A DNA stretch of 64,000 nt from Isoetes taiwanensis (Eukaryota; Streptophyta; Lycopodiopsida; Isoetales; Isoetaceae). Made by a program: the position numbers and the translations under genes. The notes under the pieces were generated by a model. That model ran no database searches and was not told where the DNA came from. It saw only the letters and a program-made list of their open reading frames with translations. The stretch is taken from positions 8,961,641-9,025,640 of the forward strand of contig JAJEKV010000033.1 of the NCBI GenBank assembly GCA_021234155.1, read 5' to 3'. Positions 20,440 through 33,079 of the stretch are shown piece after piece. Numbering within the stretch: position 1 is the stretch's first letter; the number at the start of each line of letters is the position of its first letter.

Positions 20440-23400
20440 ATTGGCAAAAGCCAGAATCTGGGATATGATTTAACCCCATGGCAAATGCCAAAATCTGGAA
20501 TATGATTTATCCCATAGGCGAATGCCTTTCTTAATTATGCGCAACCACATGGTAAGTTGATTTACACAGCCAGATTTGCGCTGCCACTAACATGTCCATG
20601 AAATATACCAGTTCCTCCATCTATTTTTTTCCTCCTATAAACATAGGCAAATGCATTAGAATAAGTTTTTCCTGTAATATTTGCCCAAAACCTGGTTTCT
20701 AGTAGAACTAGAAAACTGAATTTAACTAAAAAAACCCTCAAATCTGTTTCCAGACTTCCATCCTTGATATTTCCATTTGGAAATACCAAGTTCTGCTTTT
20801 TTAGCAGCCCTAGAAAATTGACAGGAACAATTTTGCTAGGCCAGGATAAGGACATAACATTATTACTTTGTAATTATACCATATTTTTCAAAAGAAAAAA
20901 CTATATTCCAATTACAGCATTAATACAATTATATTCCTCATGAATGCTATGAGTTCTTCCAAATTGAAACTTATATAATCATCTCAATAACATGATACAA
21001 CAAGCCTATAATGTAATACATAGTTATGAGTTTCAAATATGATCTCTGATTTCCCAATGGAATAATCTTACTTGCAGTCTTGTTTTTTGAACCACCAGCT
21101 TAGAAAGATAGATACAACAAAGCATGGAGCAAGAAACCTGGTTACCTGCAGTAGAACCAAAGGACAGTTAGCCTTAATCAGGGTAAAAGCCTAAGTTACT
21201 AACAGGTAAGCGGTAGGTTTCTTGGGTATTCCCCTTCACCATGACTTTAATGGTATTAGTGTCAATATGTAATCATTGTGAATAACACAGATTTCCAGGA
21301 CTTATGAACAGCAAATTCATATACTGTCTTAATTACCCAGTAGATTCTGCCTAGCATGTAGTCATAATTATCCAGCAAATAGTCACAGGGTACTCCCTTA
21401 CCTTGGAGTTATATCTGAAATCCAATTAATCATTTATATTTATTGTACAAATACATCATTATTGCAGCAAGTGTAGTGCAGTCCGTAACTTCCTATGCAG
21501 TTGTATTAGCCAGCATTTACTGCAAATGCGCACACCCTATGTGGCTTGGATCTATGATCTTTTTGTTTACCATCTAATTGTGTCAGTACATAAAAGCATC
21601 ACCCCTAATGGTAAGAACCAACTATAACAACTATAACAGATAATACAACTATAACAGATTATGCCATCTAGATCTGTACTCCTAAGGGAGGGATTATTAA
21701 CATCTGATGGCCGGGTCGATTAGAGCAGTAACCTTCATTGCATAATGTCCAGCCAGCAAGCAATATACATTGATCTATATTCATCAGTCTCTATATGTAA
21801 TCTGAACTAGCTAGATGTAGCATTAAATCATCAAAAGTCAGATGCATGCTTAACCATTTATGGAAATTTAAAGTGCATGCATATCCAGCCATGCAACAGA
21901 TTGGATCTTATACATCACTGTTGAAAAACAGGACTATATTGGTTTATAAAGCATCAGCAGGCTTAGATTCTTACACATTTTCCAACAAACACGCCATTAA
22001 AGCCATCAGATCTTAAATCTTATTCCCTTTATTGTATAACTTCATGATGGATCAGTTATCAGAAATCTTAAGGCAAAAGATAAGGCCACATATTACTATG
22101 GTAATCCACTTTCTACTTTCTTATTTCTGTGTTTAATCAAGTACAAACCATAACTTATTATCCAAGCATAGCAGAAACTCAAAGTTTAAGCAAATCATAA
22201 ATTCAAAGCATAAACCTGAATGATTTTTGGCTCCAGGGATAGCTCCAATGTGTTGTTTCACCATTGTTGCATTATTTGCATTTTTAAGATCTGCATCCTT
22301 TTGTGCATTGTCCTCCTTAGGATTATTCTTACAGATTGTGCCCAAAGGTCCTTTTGCAGCATTGTGAAATTTGAAGAGCACCTTCGTCTCAGAATCCCCA
22401 TTCTTCTCACATCCAATTCACTTTCTAGTGACCATATCTAGGTCTCCTTTCCTTCTACCCTATGCCTTTGGACAGATCAAATACCATCTCCACATGAACA
22501 AGGCAAGAGCCAATATCCTGCATTCATTATGGAACTCACATAAAATTCTGTAGCATTAGGATGTGCTCAAAAGCAAGCATGCAGATAGGCGAAACTAGGT
22601 CTGAGAGAGCCAGATCCATGTCATTTATGCGAATCACTGGAACTGTACTTAATACCGTGTTTTTGGTTTGAATAGGCCCTTAAGAAAGATGCAATCTGTT
22701 GCATGCAGAAATCCAGATGTAATTCATACCTGTATTTCAAGAAACCAGTACATGCATTTGTTCTCGGCGAATATCCAAAGCTCCGCCACAATATCGTAAT
22801 TGGATGGGAACCCTAATTTGGTTCAGCAACCCTAAGAAGCAATTTCGAATTTCCCATATTCACCTAAAAAGCAATTTCGAATTTCCCATATTCACCTTTT
22901 CTTTTCCCAAAGTCTTTAGAAAAACCGGGTCTTTGTCATTTTCTTATGGCTTCTCCCATATCACATGTTCTCCTGCTACAAGTTTTCCTGCCTATAGCAT
23001 ATAATTGTGCTTTTCCTATTCCCCATCTCTCAAGCATATGCATTTCTTAAAAATCTATATATGGTATAAGCTAAAGCCCTTGTTCCATTGAGCGGTCTGT
23101 GTCATTTTCTATTGTCGTCTACCATATTATAAGTTCTCTTATATAACCCACATATACATGGCTAATACATGCACCATGCACCGTGCACTATTTTAGCCTT
23201 TGACAGTTAGTTAAAACAATTCCCAAACTGTCAATTCATGTATGAACTGTTATCCTCAATATACAGTCATCTTAGTTAGCTTCACAGGATTTTACATAGG
23301 GTTGTGACCCTATCCTTGCACATCATAATCTTAGCACCAAATATGGTCATATAATAAAAAATCCTTCCTCCGACCGTTGTTCGGGGGACCATTGCTAGTT

Positions 23401-23734
23401 TGGGTTTTTAGACAAAACCCACAACTACAATTCTTACAGCAAGGAGTGCAGGACCTTGCTGTAATGCAAAGGTCCTGCCCTCACAATGCTTCCTTACTGC
23501 ACTTTTTCTTCATGCATACAACAGCAAAGCAAATGGTTCCTACTACTTACCGCAATGATTGTACGATATGTATCATATCCCATAGTTTGTGCAGCTGAGC
23601 AAAATACTAGTAATCCTTCAAATTTCCATGGCAAACTGGTATCGTTTAGGAATTGTACAATAGTCCAGGAATATTGTTCTCTTGCAGGTCCATTGGAAGA
23701 TTCCTGCAAATCTCTGGGATATAATTTATTCCCT
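20440..23734. repeat. 3.3 kb unit, copy 1 (most divergent)
   Basis: It contains minus-strand open frames at 20,562-20,855 and 22,133-22,381 and a plus frame at 22,804-23,004. The last holds an internal ~35-bp direct repeat (AAGCAATTTCGAATTTCCCA). None matches a family I know. A 10-bp perfect stem (GCAGGACCTT / AAGGTCCTGC) lies near 23,448-23,478. Confidence 0.85.
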
Positions 23735-23784
23735 TGGCAAAAGCCAGAATCTGGGATATGATTTAACCCCATGGCAAATGCCAA
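23494..23784 (-). other. Unidentified exon-like frame across the unit 1/unit 2 junction
   Basis: The minus-strand frame of 96 codons contains NKLYPRDLQESSNGPAREQ, then LPWKFEGLLVFCSAAQTMG and YDTYRTIIAV. It looks protein-like and is followed on the minus strand by GCG|GTAAGT, a good splice donor, at the end of the IIA codons. It is identical in the next junction (26,810-27,100). I do not recognise the family; it may be one exon of a multi-exon gene trapped in the repeat. Its first 36 codons run through ~36-bp microrepeats. Confidence 0.35.
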
Positions 23785-23817
23785 AATCTGGAATATGATT
23801 TATCCCATAGGCGAATG
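23707..23817. repeat. ~36-bp microrepeats at the unit junction
   Basis: Three imperfect copies of a motif (TGGCAAAAGCCAGAATCTGG, then GATATGATTTA and CCC) lie in a row exactly where unit 1 meets unit 2. The same block recurs at 27,020-27,133, and the array starts at 20,440 inside one of these repeats. Recombination between microrepeats probably created the tandem array. Confidence 0.75.
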
Positions 23818-26800
23818 CCTTTCTTAATTATGCGCAACCACATGGTAAGTTGATTTACACAGCCAGATTTGCGCTGCCACTAACATGTCCATGAAATATA
23901 CCAGTTCCTCCATCTATTTTTTCCTCCTATAAACATAGGCAAATGCATTAGAATAAGTTTTTCCTGTAATATTTGCCCAAAACCTGGTTTCTAGTAGAAC
24001 TAGAAAACTGAATTTAACTAAAAAAACCCTCAAATCTGTTTCCAGACTTCCATCCTTGATATTTCCGACTGGAAATACCAAGTCTGCCTTTAGCAGCCCT
24101 AGAAAATTGACAGGAACAATTTTGCTAGGCCAGGATAAGGACATAACATTATTACTTTGTAATTATACCATATTTTTCAAAAGAAAAAACTATATTCCAA
24201 TTACAGCATTAATACAATTATATTCCTCATGAATGCTATGAGTTCTTCCAAATTGAAACTTATATAATCATCTCAATAACATGATACAACAAGCCTATAA
24301 TGTAATACATAGTTATGAGTTTCAAATATGATCTCTGATTTCCCAATGGAATAATCTTACTTGCAGTCTTGTTTTTTGAACCACCAGCTTAGAAAGATAG
24401 ATACATCAAAGCATGGAGCAAGAAACCTGGTTACCTGCAGTAGAACCAAAGGACAGTTAGCCTTAATCAGGGTAAAAGCCTAAGCTACTAACAGGTAAGC
24501 GGTAGGTTTCTTGGGTATTCCCCTTCACCATGACTTTAATGGTATTAGTGTCAATATGTAATCATTGTGAATAACACAGATTTCCAGGACTTATGAACAG
24601 CAAATTCATATACTGTCTTAATTACCCAGTAGATTCTGCCTAGCATGTAGTCATAATTATCCAGCAAATAGTCACAGGGTACTCCCTTACCTTGGAGTTA
24701 TATCTGAAATCCAATTAATCATTTATATTTATTGTACAAATACATCATTATTGCAGCAAGTGTAGTGCAGTCCGTAACTTCCTATGCAGTTGTATTAGCC
24801 AGCATTTACTGCAAATGCGCACACCCTATGTGGCTTGGATCTATGATCTTTTTGTTTACCATCTAATTGTGTCAGTACATAAAAGCATTACCCCTAATGG
24901 TAAGAACCAACTATAACAACTATAACAGATAATACAACTATAACAGATTATGCCATCTAGATCTGTACTCCAAAGGGAGGGATTATTAACATCTGATGGC
25001 CGGGTCTATTAGAGCAGTAGCCTTCATTGCATAATGTCCAGCCAGCAAGCAATATACATTGATCTACATTCATCAGTCTCTATATATGATCAGAACTAGC
25101 TAGATGTAACATCTAAACTATTAAATCGTCAAAAGTCAGATGCATGTTTAACCTTCTATGGAAATTTCAAGTGCATGCATATCCAGCTATGCCACAGCTC
25201 CTTATGCATTGGATCTCATACATCACTGTTTAAATACAGGACTATATTGGTTTATAAAGCATCAGCAGGCTTAGATTCTTACACATTTTCCAACAAACAC
25301 GCCATTAAAGCCATCAGATCTTAAATCTTATTCCCTTTATTGTATAACTTCATGATGGATCAGTTATCAGAAATCTTAAGGCAAAAAAGATAAGGCCACA
25401 TATTACTATGGTAATCCACTTTCTACTTTCTTATTTCTGTGTTTAATCAAGTACAAACCATAACTTATTATCCAAGCATAGCAGAAACTCAAAGTTTAAG
25501 CAAATCATAAATTCAAAGCATAAACCTGAATGATTTTCGCTCCAGGGATAGCTCCAATGTGTTGTTTCACCATTGTTGCATTATTTGCATTTTAAGATCT
25601 GCATCCTTTTGTGCATTGTCCTCCTTAGGATTATTCTTACAGATTGTGCCCAAAGGTCCTTTTGCAGCATTGTGAAATTTGAAGAGCACCTTCGTCTCAG
25701 AATCCCCATTCTTCTCACATCCAATTCACTTTCTAGTGACCATATCTAGGTCTCCTTTCCTTCTACCCTATGCCTTTGGACAGATCAAATACCATCTCCA
25801 CATGAACAAGGCAAGAGCCAATATCCTGCATTCATTATGCACCCGGAACTCACATAAAATTCTGTAGCATTAGGATTTGCTCAAAAGCAAGCATGCAGAT
25901 AGGCGAAACTAGGTCTGAGAGAGCCAGATCCATGTCATTTATGCGAATCACTGGAACTGTACTTAATACCGTGTTTTTGGTTTGAATAGGCCCTTAAGAA
26001 AGATGCAATCTGTTGCATGCAGAAATCCAGATGTAATTCATACCTGTATTTCAAGAAACCAGTACATGCATTTGTTCTCGGCGAATATCCAAAGCTCCGC
26101 CACAATATCGTAATTGGATGGGAACCCTAATTTGGTTCAGCAACCCTAAGAAGCAATTTCGAATTTCCCATATTCACCTAAAAAGCAATTTCGAATTTCC
26201 CATATTCACCTTTTCTTTTCCCAAAGTCTTTAGAAAAACCGGGTCTTTGTCATTTTCTTATGGCTTCTCCCATATCACATGTTCTCCTGCTACAAGTTTT
26301 CCTGCCTATAGCATATAATTGTGCTTTTTCTATTCCCCATCTCTCAAGCATATGCATTTCTTAAAAATCTATATATGGTATAAGCTAAAGCCCTTGTTCC
26401 ATTGAGCGGTCTGTGTCATTTTCTATTGTCGTCTACCATATTATAAGTTCTCTTATATAACCCACATATACATGGCTAATACATGCACCATGCACCGTGC
26501 ACTATTTTAGCCTTTGACAGTTAGTTAAAACAATTCCCAAACTGTCAATTCATGTATGAACTGTTATCCTCAATATACAGTCATCTTAGTTAGCTTCACA
26601 GGATTTTACATAGGGTTGTGACCCTATCCTTGCACATCATAATCTTAGCACCAAATATGGTCATATAATAAAAAAATCCTTCCTCCGACCGTTGTTCGGG
26701 GGACCATTGCTAGTTTGGGTTTTTTAGACAAAACCCACAACTACAATTCTTACAGCAAGGAGTGCAGGACCTTGCTGTAATGCAAAGGTCCTGCCCTCAC

Positions 26801-27050
26801 AATGCTTCCTTACTGCACTTTTTCTTCATGCATACAACAGCAAAGCAAATGGTTCCTACTACTTACCGCAATGATTGTACGATATGTATCATATCCCATA
26901 GTTTGTGCAGCTGAGCAAAATACTAGTAATCCTTCAAATTTCCATGGCAAACTGGTATCGTTTAGGAATTGTACAATAGTCCAGGAATATTGTTCTCTTG
27001 CAGGTCCATTGGAAGATTCCTGCAAATCTCTGGGATATAATTTATTCCCT
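23735..27050. repeat. 3.3 kb unit, copy 2
   Basis: It is a direct repeat of unit 1 and closest to unit 3. It contains the minus frame at 23,914-24,144 and the plus frames at 25,679-25,867 and 26,118-26,318, which correspond to those of unit 1. Confidence 0.9.
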
Positions 27051-27100
27051 TGGCAAAAGCCAGAATCTGGGATATGATTTAACCCCATGGCAAATGCCAA
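26810..27100 (-). other. Unidentified exon-like frame, second copy
   Basis: Identical reading frame to 23,494-23,784, spanning the unit 2/unit 3 junction. Its preservation may reflect recent duplication rather than selection. Confidence 0.35.
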
Positions 27101-29981
27101 AATCTGGAATATGATTTATCCCATAGGCGAATGCCTTTCTTAATTATGCGCAACCACATGGTAAGTTGATTTACACAGCCAGATTTGCGCTGCCACTAAC
27201 ATGTCCATGAAATATACCAGTTCCTCCATCTATTTTTTCCTCCTATAAACATAGGCAAATGCATTAGAATAAGTTTTTCCTGTAATATTTGCCCAAAACC
27301 TGGTTTCTAGTAGAACTAGAAAACTGAATTTAACTAAAAAAACCCTCAAATCTGTTTCCAGACTTCCATCCTTGATATTTCCGACTGGAAATACCAAGTC
27401 TGCCTTTAGCAGCCCTAGAAAATTGACAGGAACAATTTTGCTAGGCCAGGATAAGGACATAACATTATTACTTTGTAATTATACCATATTTTTCAAAAGA
27501 AAAAACTATATTCCAATTACAGCATTAATACAATTATATTCCTCATGAATGCTATGAGTTCTTCCAAATTGAAACTTATATAATCATCTCAATAACATGA
27601 TACAACAAGCCTATAATGTAATACATAGTTATGAGTTTCAAATATGATCTCTGATTTCCCAATGGAATAATCTTACTTGCAGTCTTGTTTTTTGAACCAC
27701 CAGCTTAGAAAGATAGATACATCAAAGCATGGAGCAAGAAACCTGGTTACCTGCAGTAGAACCAAAGGACAGTTAGCCTTAATCAGGGTAAAAGCCTAAG
27801 CTACTAACAGGTAAGCGGTAGGTTTCTTGGGTATTCCCCTTCACCATGACTTTAATGGTATTAGTGTCAATATGTAATCATTGTGAATAACACAGATTTC
27901 CAGGACTTATGAACAGCAAATTCATATACTGTCTTAATTACCCAGTAGATTCTGCCTAGCATGTAGTCATAATTATCCAGCAAATAGTCACAGGGTACTC
28001 CCTTACCTTGGAGTTATATCTGAAATCCAATTAATCATTTATATTTATTGTACAAATACATCATTATTGCAGCAAGTGTAGTGCAGTTCGTAACTTCCTA
28101 TGCAGTTGTATTAGCCAGCATTTACTGCAAATGCGCACATCCTATGTGGCTTGGATCTATGATCTTTTTGTTTACCATCTAATTGTGTCAGTACATAAAA
28201 GCATCACCCCTAATGGTAAGAACCAACTATAACAACTATAACAGATAATACAACTATAACAGATTATGCCATCTAGATCTGTACTCCAAAGGGAGGGATT
28301 ATTAACATCTGATGGCCGGGTCTATTAGAGCAGTAGCCTTCATTGCATAATGTCCAGCCAGCAAGCAATATACATTGATCTACATTCATCAGTCTCTATA
28401 TATGATCAGAACTAGCTAGATGTAACATCTAAACTATTAAATCGTCAAAAGTCAGATGCATGTTTAACCTTCTATGGAAATTTCAAGTGCATGCATATCC
28501 AGCTATGCCACAGCTCCTTATGCATTGGATCTCATACATCACTGTTTAAATACAGGACTATATTGGTTTATAAAGCATCAGCAGGCTTAGATTCTTACAC
28601 ATTTTCCAACAAACACGCCATTAAAGCCATCAGATCTTAAATCTTATTCCCTTTATTGTATAACTTCATGATGGATCAGTTATCAAAAATCTTAAGGCAA
28701 AAAAGATAAGGCCACATATTACTATGGTAATCCACTTTCTACTTTCTTGTTTCTGTGTTTAATCAAGTACAAACCATAACTTATTATCCAAGCATAGCAG
28801 AAACTCAAAGTTTAAGCAAATCATAAATTCAAAGCATAAACCTGAATGATTTTCGCTCCAGGGATAGCTCCAATGTGTTGTTTCACCATTGTTGCATTAT
28901 TTGCACTTTAAGATCTGCATCCTTTTGTGCATTGTCCTCCTTAGGATTATTCTTACAGATTGTGCCCAAAGGTCCTTTTGCAGCATTGTGAAATTTGAAG
29001 AGCACCTTCGTCTCAGAATCCCCATTCTTCTCACATCCAATTCACTTTCTAGTGACCATATCTAGGTCTCCTTTCCTTCTACCCTATGCCTTTGGACAGA
29101 TCAAATACCATCTTCACATGAACAAGGCAAGAGCCAATATCCTGCATTCATTATGCACCCGGAACTCACATAAAATTCTGTAGCATTAGGATGTGCTCAA
29201 AAGCAAGCATGCAGATAGGCGAAACTAGGTCTGAGAGAGCCAGATCCATGTCATTTATGCGAATCACTGGAACTGTACTTAATACCGTGTTTTTGGTTTG
29301 AATAGGCCCTTAAGAAAGATGCAATCTGTTGCATGCAGAAATCAGATGTAATTCATACCTGTATTTCAAGAAACCAGTACATGCATTTGTTCTCGGCGAA
29401 TATCCAAAGCTCCGCCACAATATCGTAATTGGATGGGAACCCTAATTTGGTTCAGCAACCCTAAGAAGCAATTTCGAATTTCCCATATTCACCTAAAAAG
29501 CAATTTCGAATTTCCCATATTCACCTTTTCTTTTCCCAAAGTCTTTAGAAAAACCGGGTCTTTGTCATTTTCTTATGGCTTCTCCCATATCACATGTTCT
29601 CCTGCTACAAGTTTTCCTGCCTATAGCATATAATTGTGCTTTTCCTATTCCCCATCTCTCAAGCATATGCATTTCTTAAAAATCTATATATGGTATAAGC
29701 TAAAGCCCTTGTTCCATTGAGCGGTCTGTGTCATTTTCTATTGTCGTCTACCATATTATAAGTTCTCTTATATAACCCACATATACATGGCTAATACATG
29801 CACCATGCACCGTGCACTATTTTAGCCTTTGACAGTTAGTTAAAACAATTCCCAAACTGTCAATTCATGTATGAACTGTTATCCTCAATATACAGTCATC
29901 TTAGTTAGCTTCACAGGATTTTACATAGGGTTGTGACCCTATCCTTGCACATCATAATCTTAGCACCAAATATGGTCATAT
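27051..29981. repeat. 3.3 kb unit, copy 3 (truncated)
   Basis: It matches unit 2 to the sequence TATGGTCATATAA, where a run of about 18 A's replaces the last ~390 bp. It thus lacks the hairpin and the exon-like frame. Confidence 0.9.
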
Positions 29982-29982
29982 A

Positions 29983-30110
29983 AAAAAAAAAAAAAAAAAC
30001 ATAGATTCACGATAACAAAATAATCAAATTAGCTCACTGGGTATATTGGTTAAAGTAGTCTTATTAGGACATTGAGTTATTTTCGTAGAGGTTCGAGCCC
30101 CTGTATTGCA
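29983..30110 (+). mobile_element. tRNA-derived SINE-like element
   Basis: A poly(A) run (to ~29,999) is followed by a segment with an A-box-like TAGCTCACTGGG (30,030-30,041) and a perfect B box GGTTCGAGCC (30,090-30,099), spaced as in tRNA-derived SINE heads. The pattern resembles plant Au-type SINEs. The right end and target duplication could not be fixed; related sequence may run to about 30,220. Confidence 0.5.
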
Positions 30111-30530
30111 TATTCCAAAATCTTTAGCAAAGTCGTATAGAGGGTCGATATTCCCTCAATACCTTAGGTGAAATCGTATTTTATATTTCAAAATCATAGG
30201 TGCAGTGAATCGGACGACTATGGTAGTCCGCGGTGCACCTCATTTAGCATGAAAGACACCCGCAGAAATTGCAAAGTCACATTTACCTTCGTTTTCAAGG
30301 AATAGGTGGTGAATGGACTTCTAGAGCTAAGGGACAAGTGTCCCGGGCAGTTAGCAACTGCCAGACCTTTGCCTATTAGTAGCATGCCTTTTAGGTTTTT
30401 CGCATTAGCTCTTTGTTTGCATCTCCATTTCCATAATTTGCCAGAGCTCACTTCCCCTCCCCACCCACCCTCCTTCTTCTCCTTCTCTATTGATACATAA
30501 GCTTTCCTTTCTAGTTTCTTTTTTTTTTTT
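30111..30530. other. Spacer between SINE and PLE array
   Basis: No gene recognised. It ends in a T run (~30,519-30,530) directly before the first PLE unit. Confidence 0.4.
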
Positions 30531-33079
30531 ATTAAGTGTGTGAATAACTATAGTAGGCATGTTAAAACTTGCCAGAAGTGAGTTCGAAGTTGAAGAAAAG
30601 GAAAAACCTATGGTTATACACAAGGTTACTTGGTAATTCATGAATGACCTAGATGCACATTATGATGCTGGATTCATGAACTAATGTTTACATGTTTTGT
30701 TATTTAAGCAAGTTGCATGCCAGAATGGAGTTCGAACTTGAAGAAAAGGAAACAACAATGGTGAAACTTTGATCTAGGTACTGCAAGATGTTACTTGGTA
30801 AGCTATGAAAAGCAAAGGCTAGGAAAAACCAAGATACACACTATGGTGCTTTAACATAAAAACGTGTAGTGAATGAGCATGGGGCTAGATGGAAATACCT
30901 GAATAAATTTACACATTAATAGAGGAAAGCACCTTTAAATATTTGATTTATTGACATATTTGTTGTTTGGGGTTTATTGGCGTAAGGAATTGTTAACCTA
31001 TAATCGAAACGTTTAGGGCAAACCGGACTTCACGTTCTTGGACTGTTAACTCCAGAAATCCGGCCAGAGAAAAGCTCTGGCCCTATCAACTTCATGATTA
31101 TCTCATAGAAAAGGTAAGTAAGGTCGATTATCGCTGGAAAGCGTGAGCCATCTAAAAAAGCAGTTGGGCTAAGGATTTGTCGGTATGTCTATATATTGAT
31201 GGGCTGGGCTTTTGAAAGATGCAAAATCTGCATTACCGTGTGCGGACCAGTTCTGTCCTTAATCCCACTGATGAGCAGAGAGATGGGAAGAAAGAAAGGG
31301 GACCTTAATTATGCTACTAGAAAAAGGTTAGCACAGGAGAAAGAAAAATCCAGCAACAAGAAGAATCTATTCCAAGTATCACAAGATGGCCAAGATCTAC
31401 GATCCAAAGCTTTGCTCGGAGGTCGTGGGGAAGCAATGTAAATATTCTAGATAAGCCATCTAATCGAGGAGAATCTTTGGAGCGAGTTGATCTTTGAGTT
31501 GAATATCCTGGCGTAAAATGCAAAAAAAGAGGTGGACAAGAGGCTAGCAATGACCAAGACATATGGATCTACCAACTGAAGCATCTTTGTTGACGAAAAT
31601 TCCAACAAGTCCAGTGGAGTGGAGCGCACCTCTCAGGTTCTATTAATTGGATCATTTTCCTACATAATAAATCTAGATGGGTATCTCTTCATTAATGCAT
31701 TAAGTTATGATTCAAAGGATTTGTCATATAATATGGTAGATCTGAATAATATAGTAGCCCTGGAGCGACTTAATATAGATTAAAAAGAAAGGCATGATGC
31801 AATGTACTTAAGTTCTAAGCCTGGATTATATGGCGGCATGTCTATATGAGGTGTATGCATGCTGAATTTTCTTACGCACTATCGAGTGAATTTAATGCAA
31901 GAGTGTTTAATGATGCTAAGTAAATGCATAATAATATAACCGGATATGATTTTCTTTTCAGGTGATAGGCTAGATCACTATAATTTAATAGCGGGGAGGA
32001 TCCTAAGATGTTTTTTAAGGAATATAAGATGAACTTGCCGAAACTCGTTGTTCTAAACTAGCTAACAAAGAGGGAAAGCAAACTTGTAATGGTGGTTATG
32101 ATATAAGGAATCCGGAAGGGCTCTCCCAATCAAAAAAATAATCGTGGCATCCGCATCATGTTGAGCATAGTATAACCTATTATAACTTATAGCATAAATG
32201 ATTATGATGACTTTGGAATTTGCTATGGTGATATTAGTTATATGTAAAAAGATATAATTGTAAACCGCATATTACCGGTAATATAGATGTGCGATTATCG
32301 ACCTATAGATCCATAGGCTTATTGGCTGATATTACCACTCCACTTTGCTGAAACATTGTTAATTTATGGAACTAATGATCGATATGTTGTTTATAAGAAC
32401 AATTGATGATGTAGTGAACTGCTTTCTTACGATTATTTGTTGCTTAAATGTCCTTATCCAATGATATGTTTGTGAAGCAAAGGGGTGAAAGGGGCATAAA
32501 CCTAAAAGTCCCATGACACCGCTACCCTCAAAGATGACAACCATACTAATGCTTGTTTTGTTGTTTTGGGGTGTATGGGACTTTTACTCCCTGCTATGTT
32601 TTGTTCAAAAAATGGAAGATGGACAAAAAATGAAAGTTCTTTCTTGTTAATTGGTCTTGAAAACTTAAGCGTTCAACTTGAACATGGAATTGCTGTTCCT
32701 ATTTGTCTTTATCTTTTGTTTTACATAAAACCTCCAGTATATCAGATCTGGTAGACTTTACTTATTCTATGTCTATGATGTAGTTGAAAATCTTTTGAAT
32801 AAATTACTGCTGACAGATTATATGGAAATGTGTAACCAGATCATGGCCTTGTAGTTGAATTTCACCTGTTTAAATACAAGGGCTGCTTATGGAATTGAAG
32901 TTTAGTCCTTGAAAAGGTCTAAATTAGATTAAAATCTGTCTTTGGACAGGTCTATGGTTTTTTGTTTTAACTCCAACTTCTTGGTTATACCAAGTTCCTT
33001 GATTTTGGTTACTTAATATATAGGTGAATTGCTATTTGGCTGACTATGACATTCTAACAATGTACAAATTTTATTATAG
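30531..33079 (+). repeat. PLE leader / pseudo-LTR, unit 1
   Basis: Non-coding leader repeated at 37,363-40,069 and 44,369-55,979. It contains a perfect 8-bp stem hairpin (31,062-31,082). Just before the coding start, TTATTATAG|G at ~33,075-33,080 resembles a splice acceptor, so a 5' intron is possible. Many differences from units 2 and 3 fall at CAG/CTG motifs and are probably technical. Confidence 0.75.
31062..31082 (+). other. Hairpin in the PLE leader
   Basis: GGCCAGAG and CTCTGGCC form a perfect 8-bp stem with loop AAAAG. It is intact in unit 3 (44,896-44,916) but altered in unit 2 near 37,890. It lies in a leader where other PLEs carry self-cleaving ribozymes, but it is not itself a hammerhead. 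Confidence 0.6.

Larger units (their letters stand above)
20440..29981. repeat. Tandem array of a ~3.3 kb unit, 2.9 copies
   Basis: Three head-to-tail copies start at 20,440, 23,735 and 27,051. The first two units are 3295 and 3316 bp; the third stops ~390 bp short at a poly(A) run near 29,981. Units 2 and 3 share variants absent from unit 1 (for example GCACCCGGAACTC in place of GGAACTC, and an ACATCTAAACTATT insertion), so they arose from the later duplication. Differences are ordinary substitutions and small indels. No known gene is recognised. Confidence 0.92.

Noticed and set aside
20562-20855. Minus-strand frames in the 3.3 kb units as genes
   Set aside because: Their lengths change between copies through small indels, as expected for neutral sequence; only the junction frame was kept, at low confidence.
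20440-29981. CRISPR-like or satellite array
   Set aside because: Units are 3.3 kb, without short regularly spaced repeats, and there are only three copies.
31255-31310. Possible hammerhead ribozyme in the PLE leader (CTGATGAG followed by GGGAAG)
   Set aside because: The GAAA box is not intact in the same copy, no stem II closes between the two boxes, and unit 3 has CCGATGA. The region is also error-prone, so neither presence nor absence can be settled.
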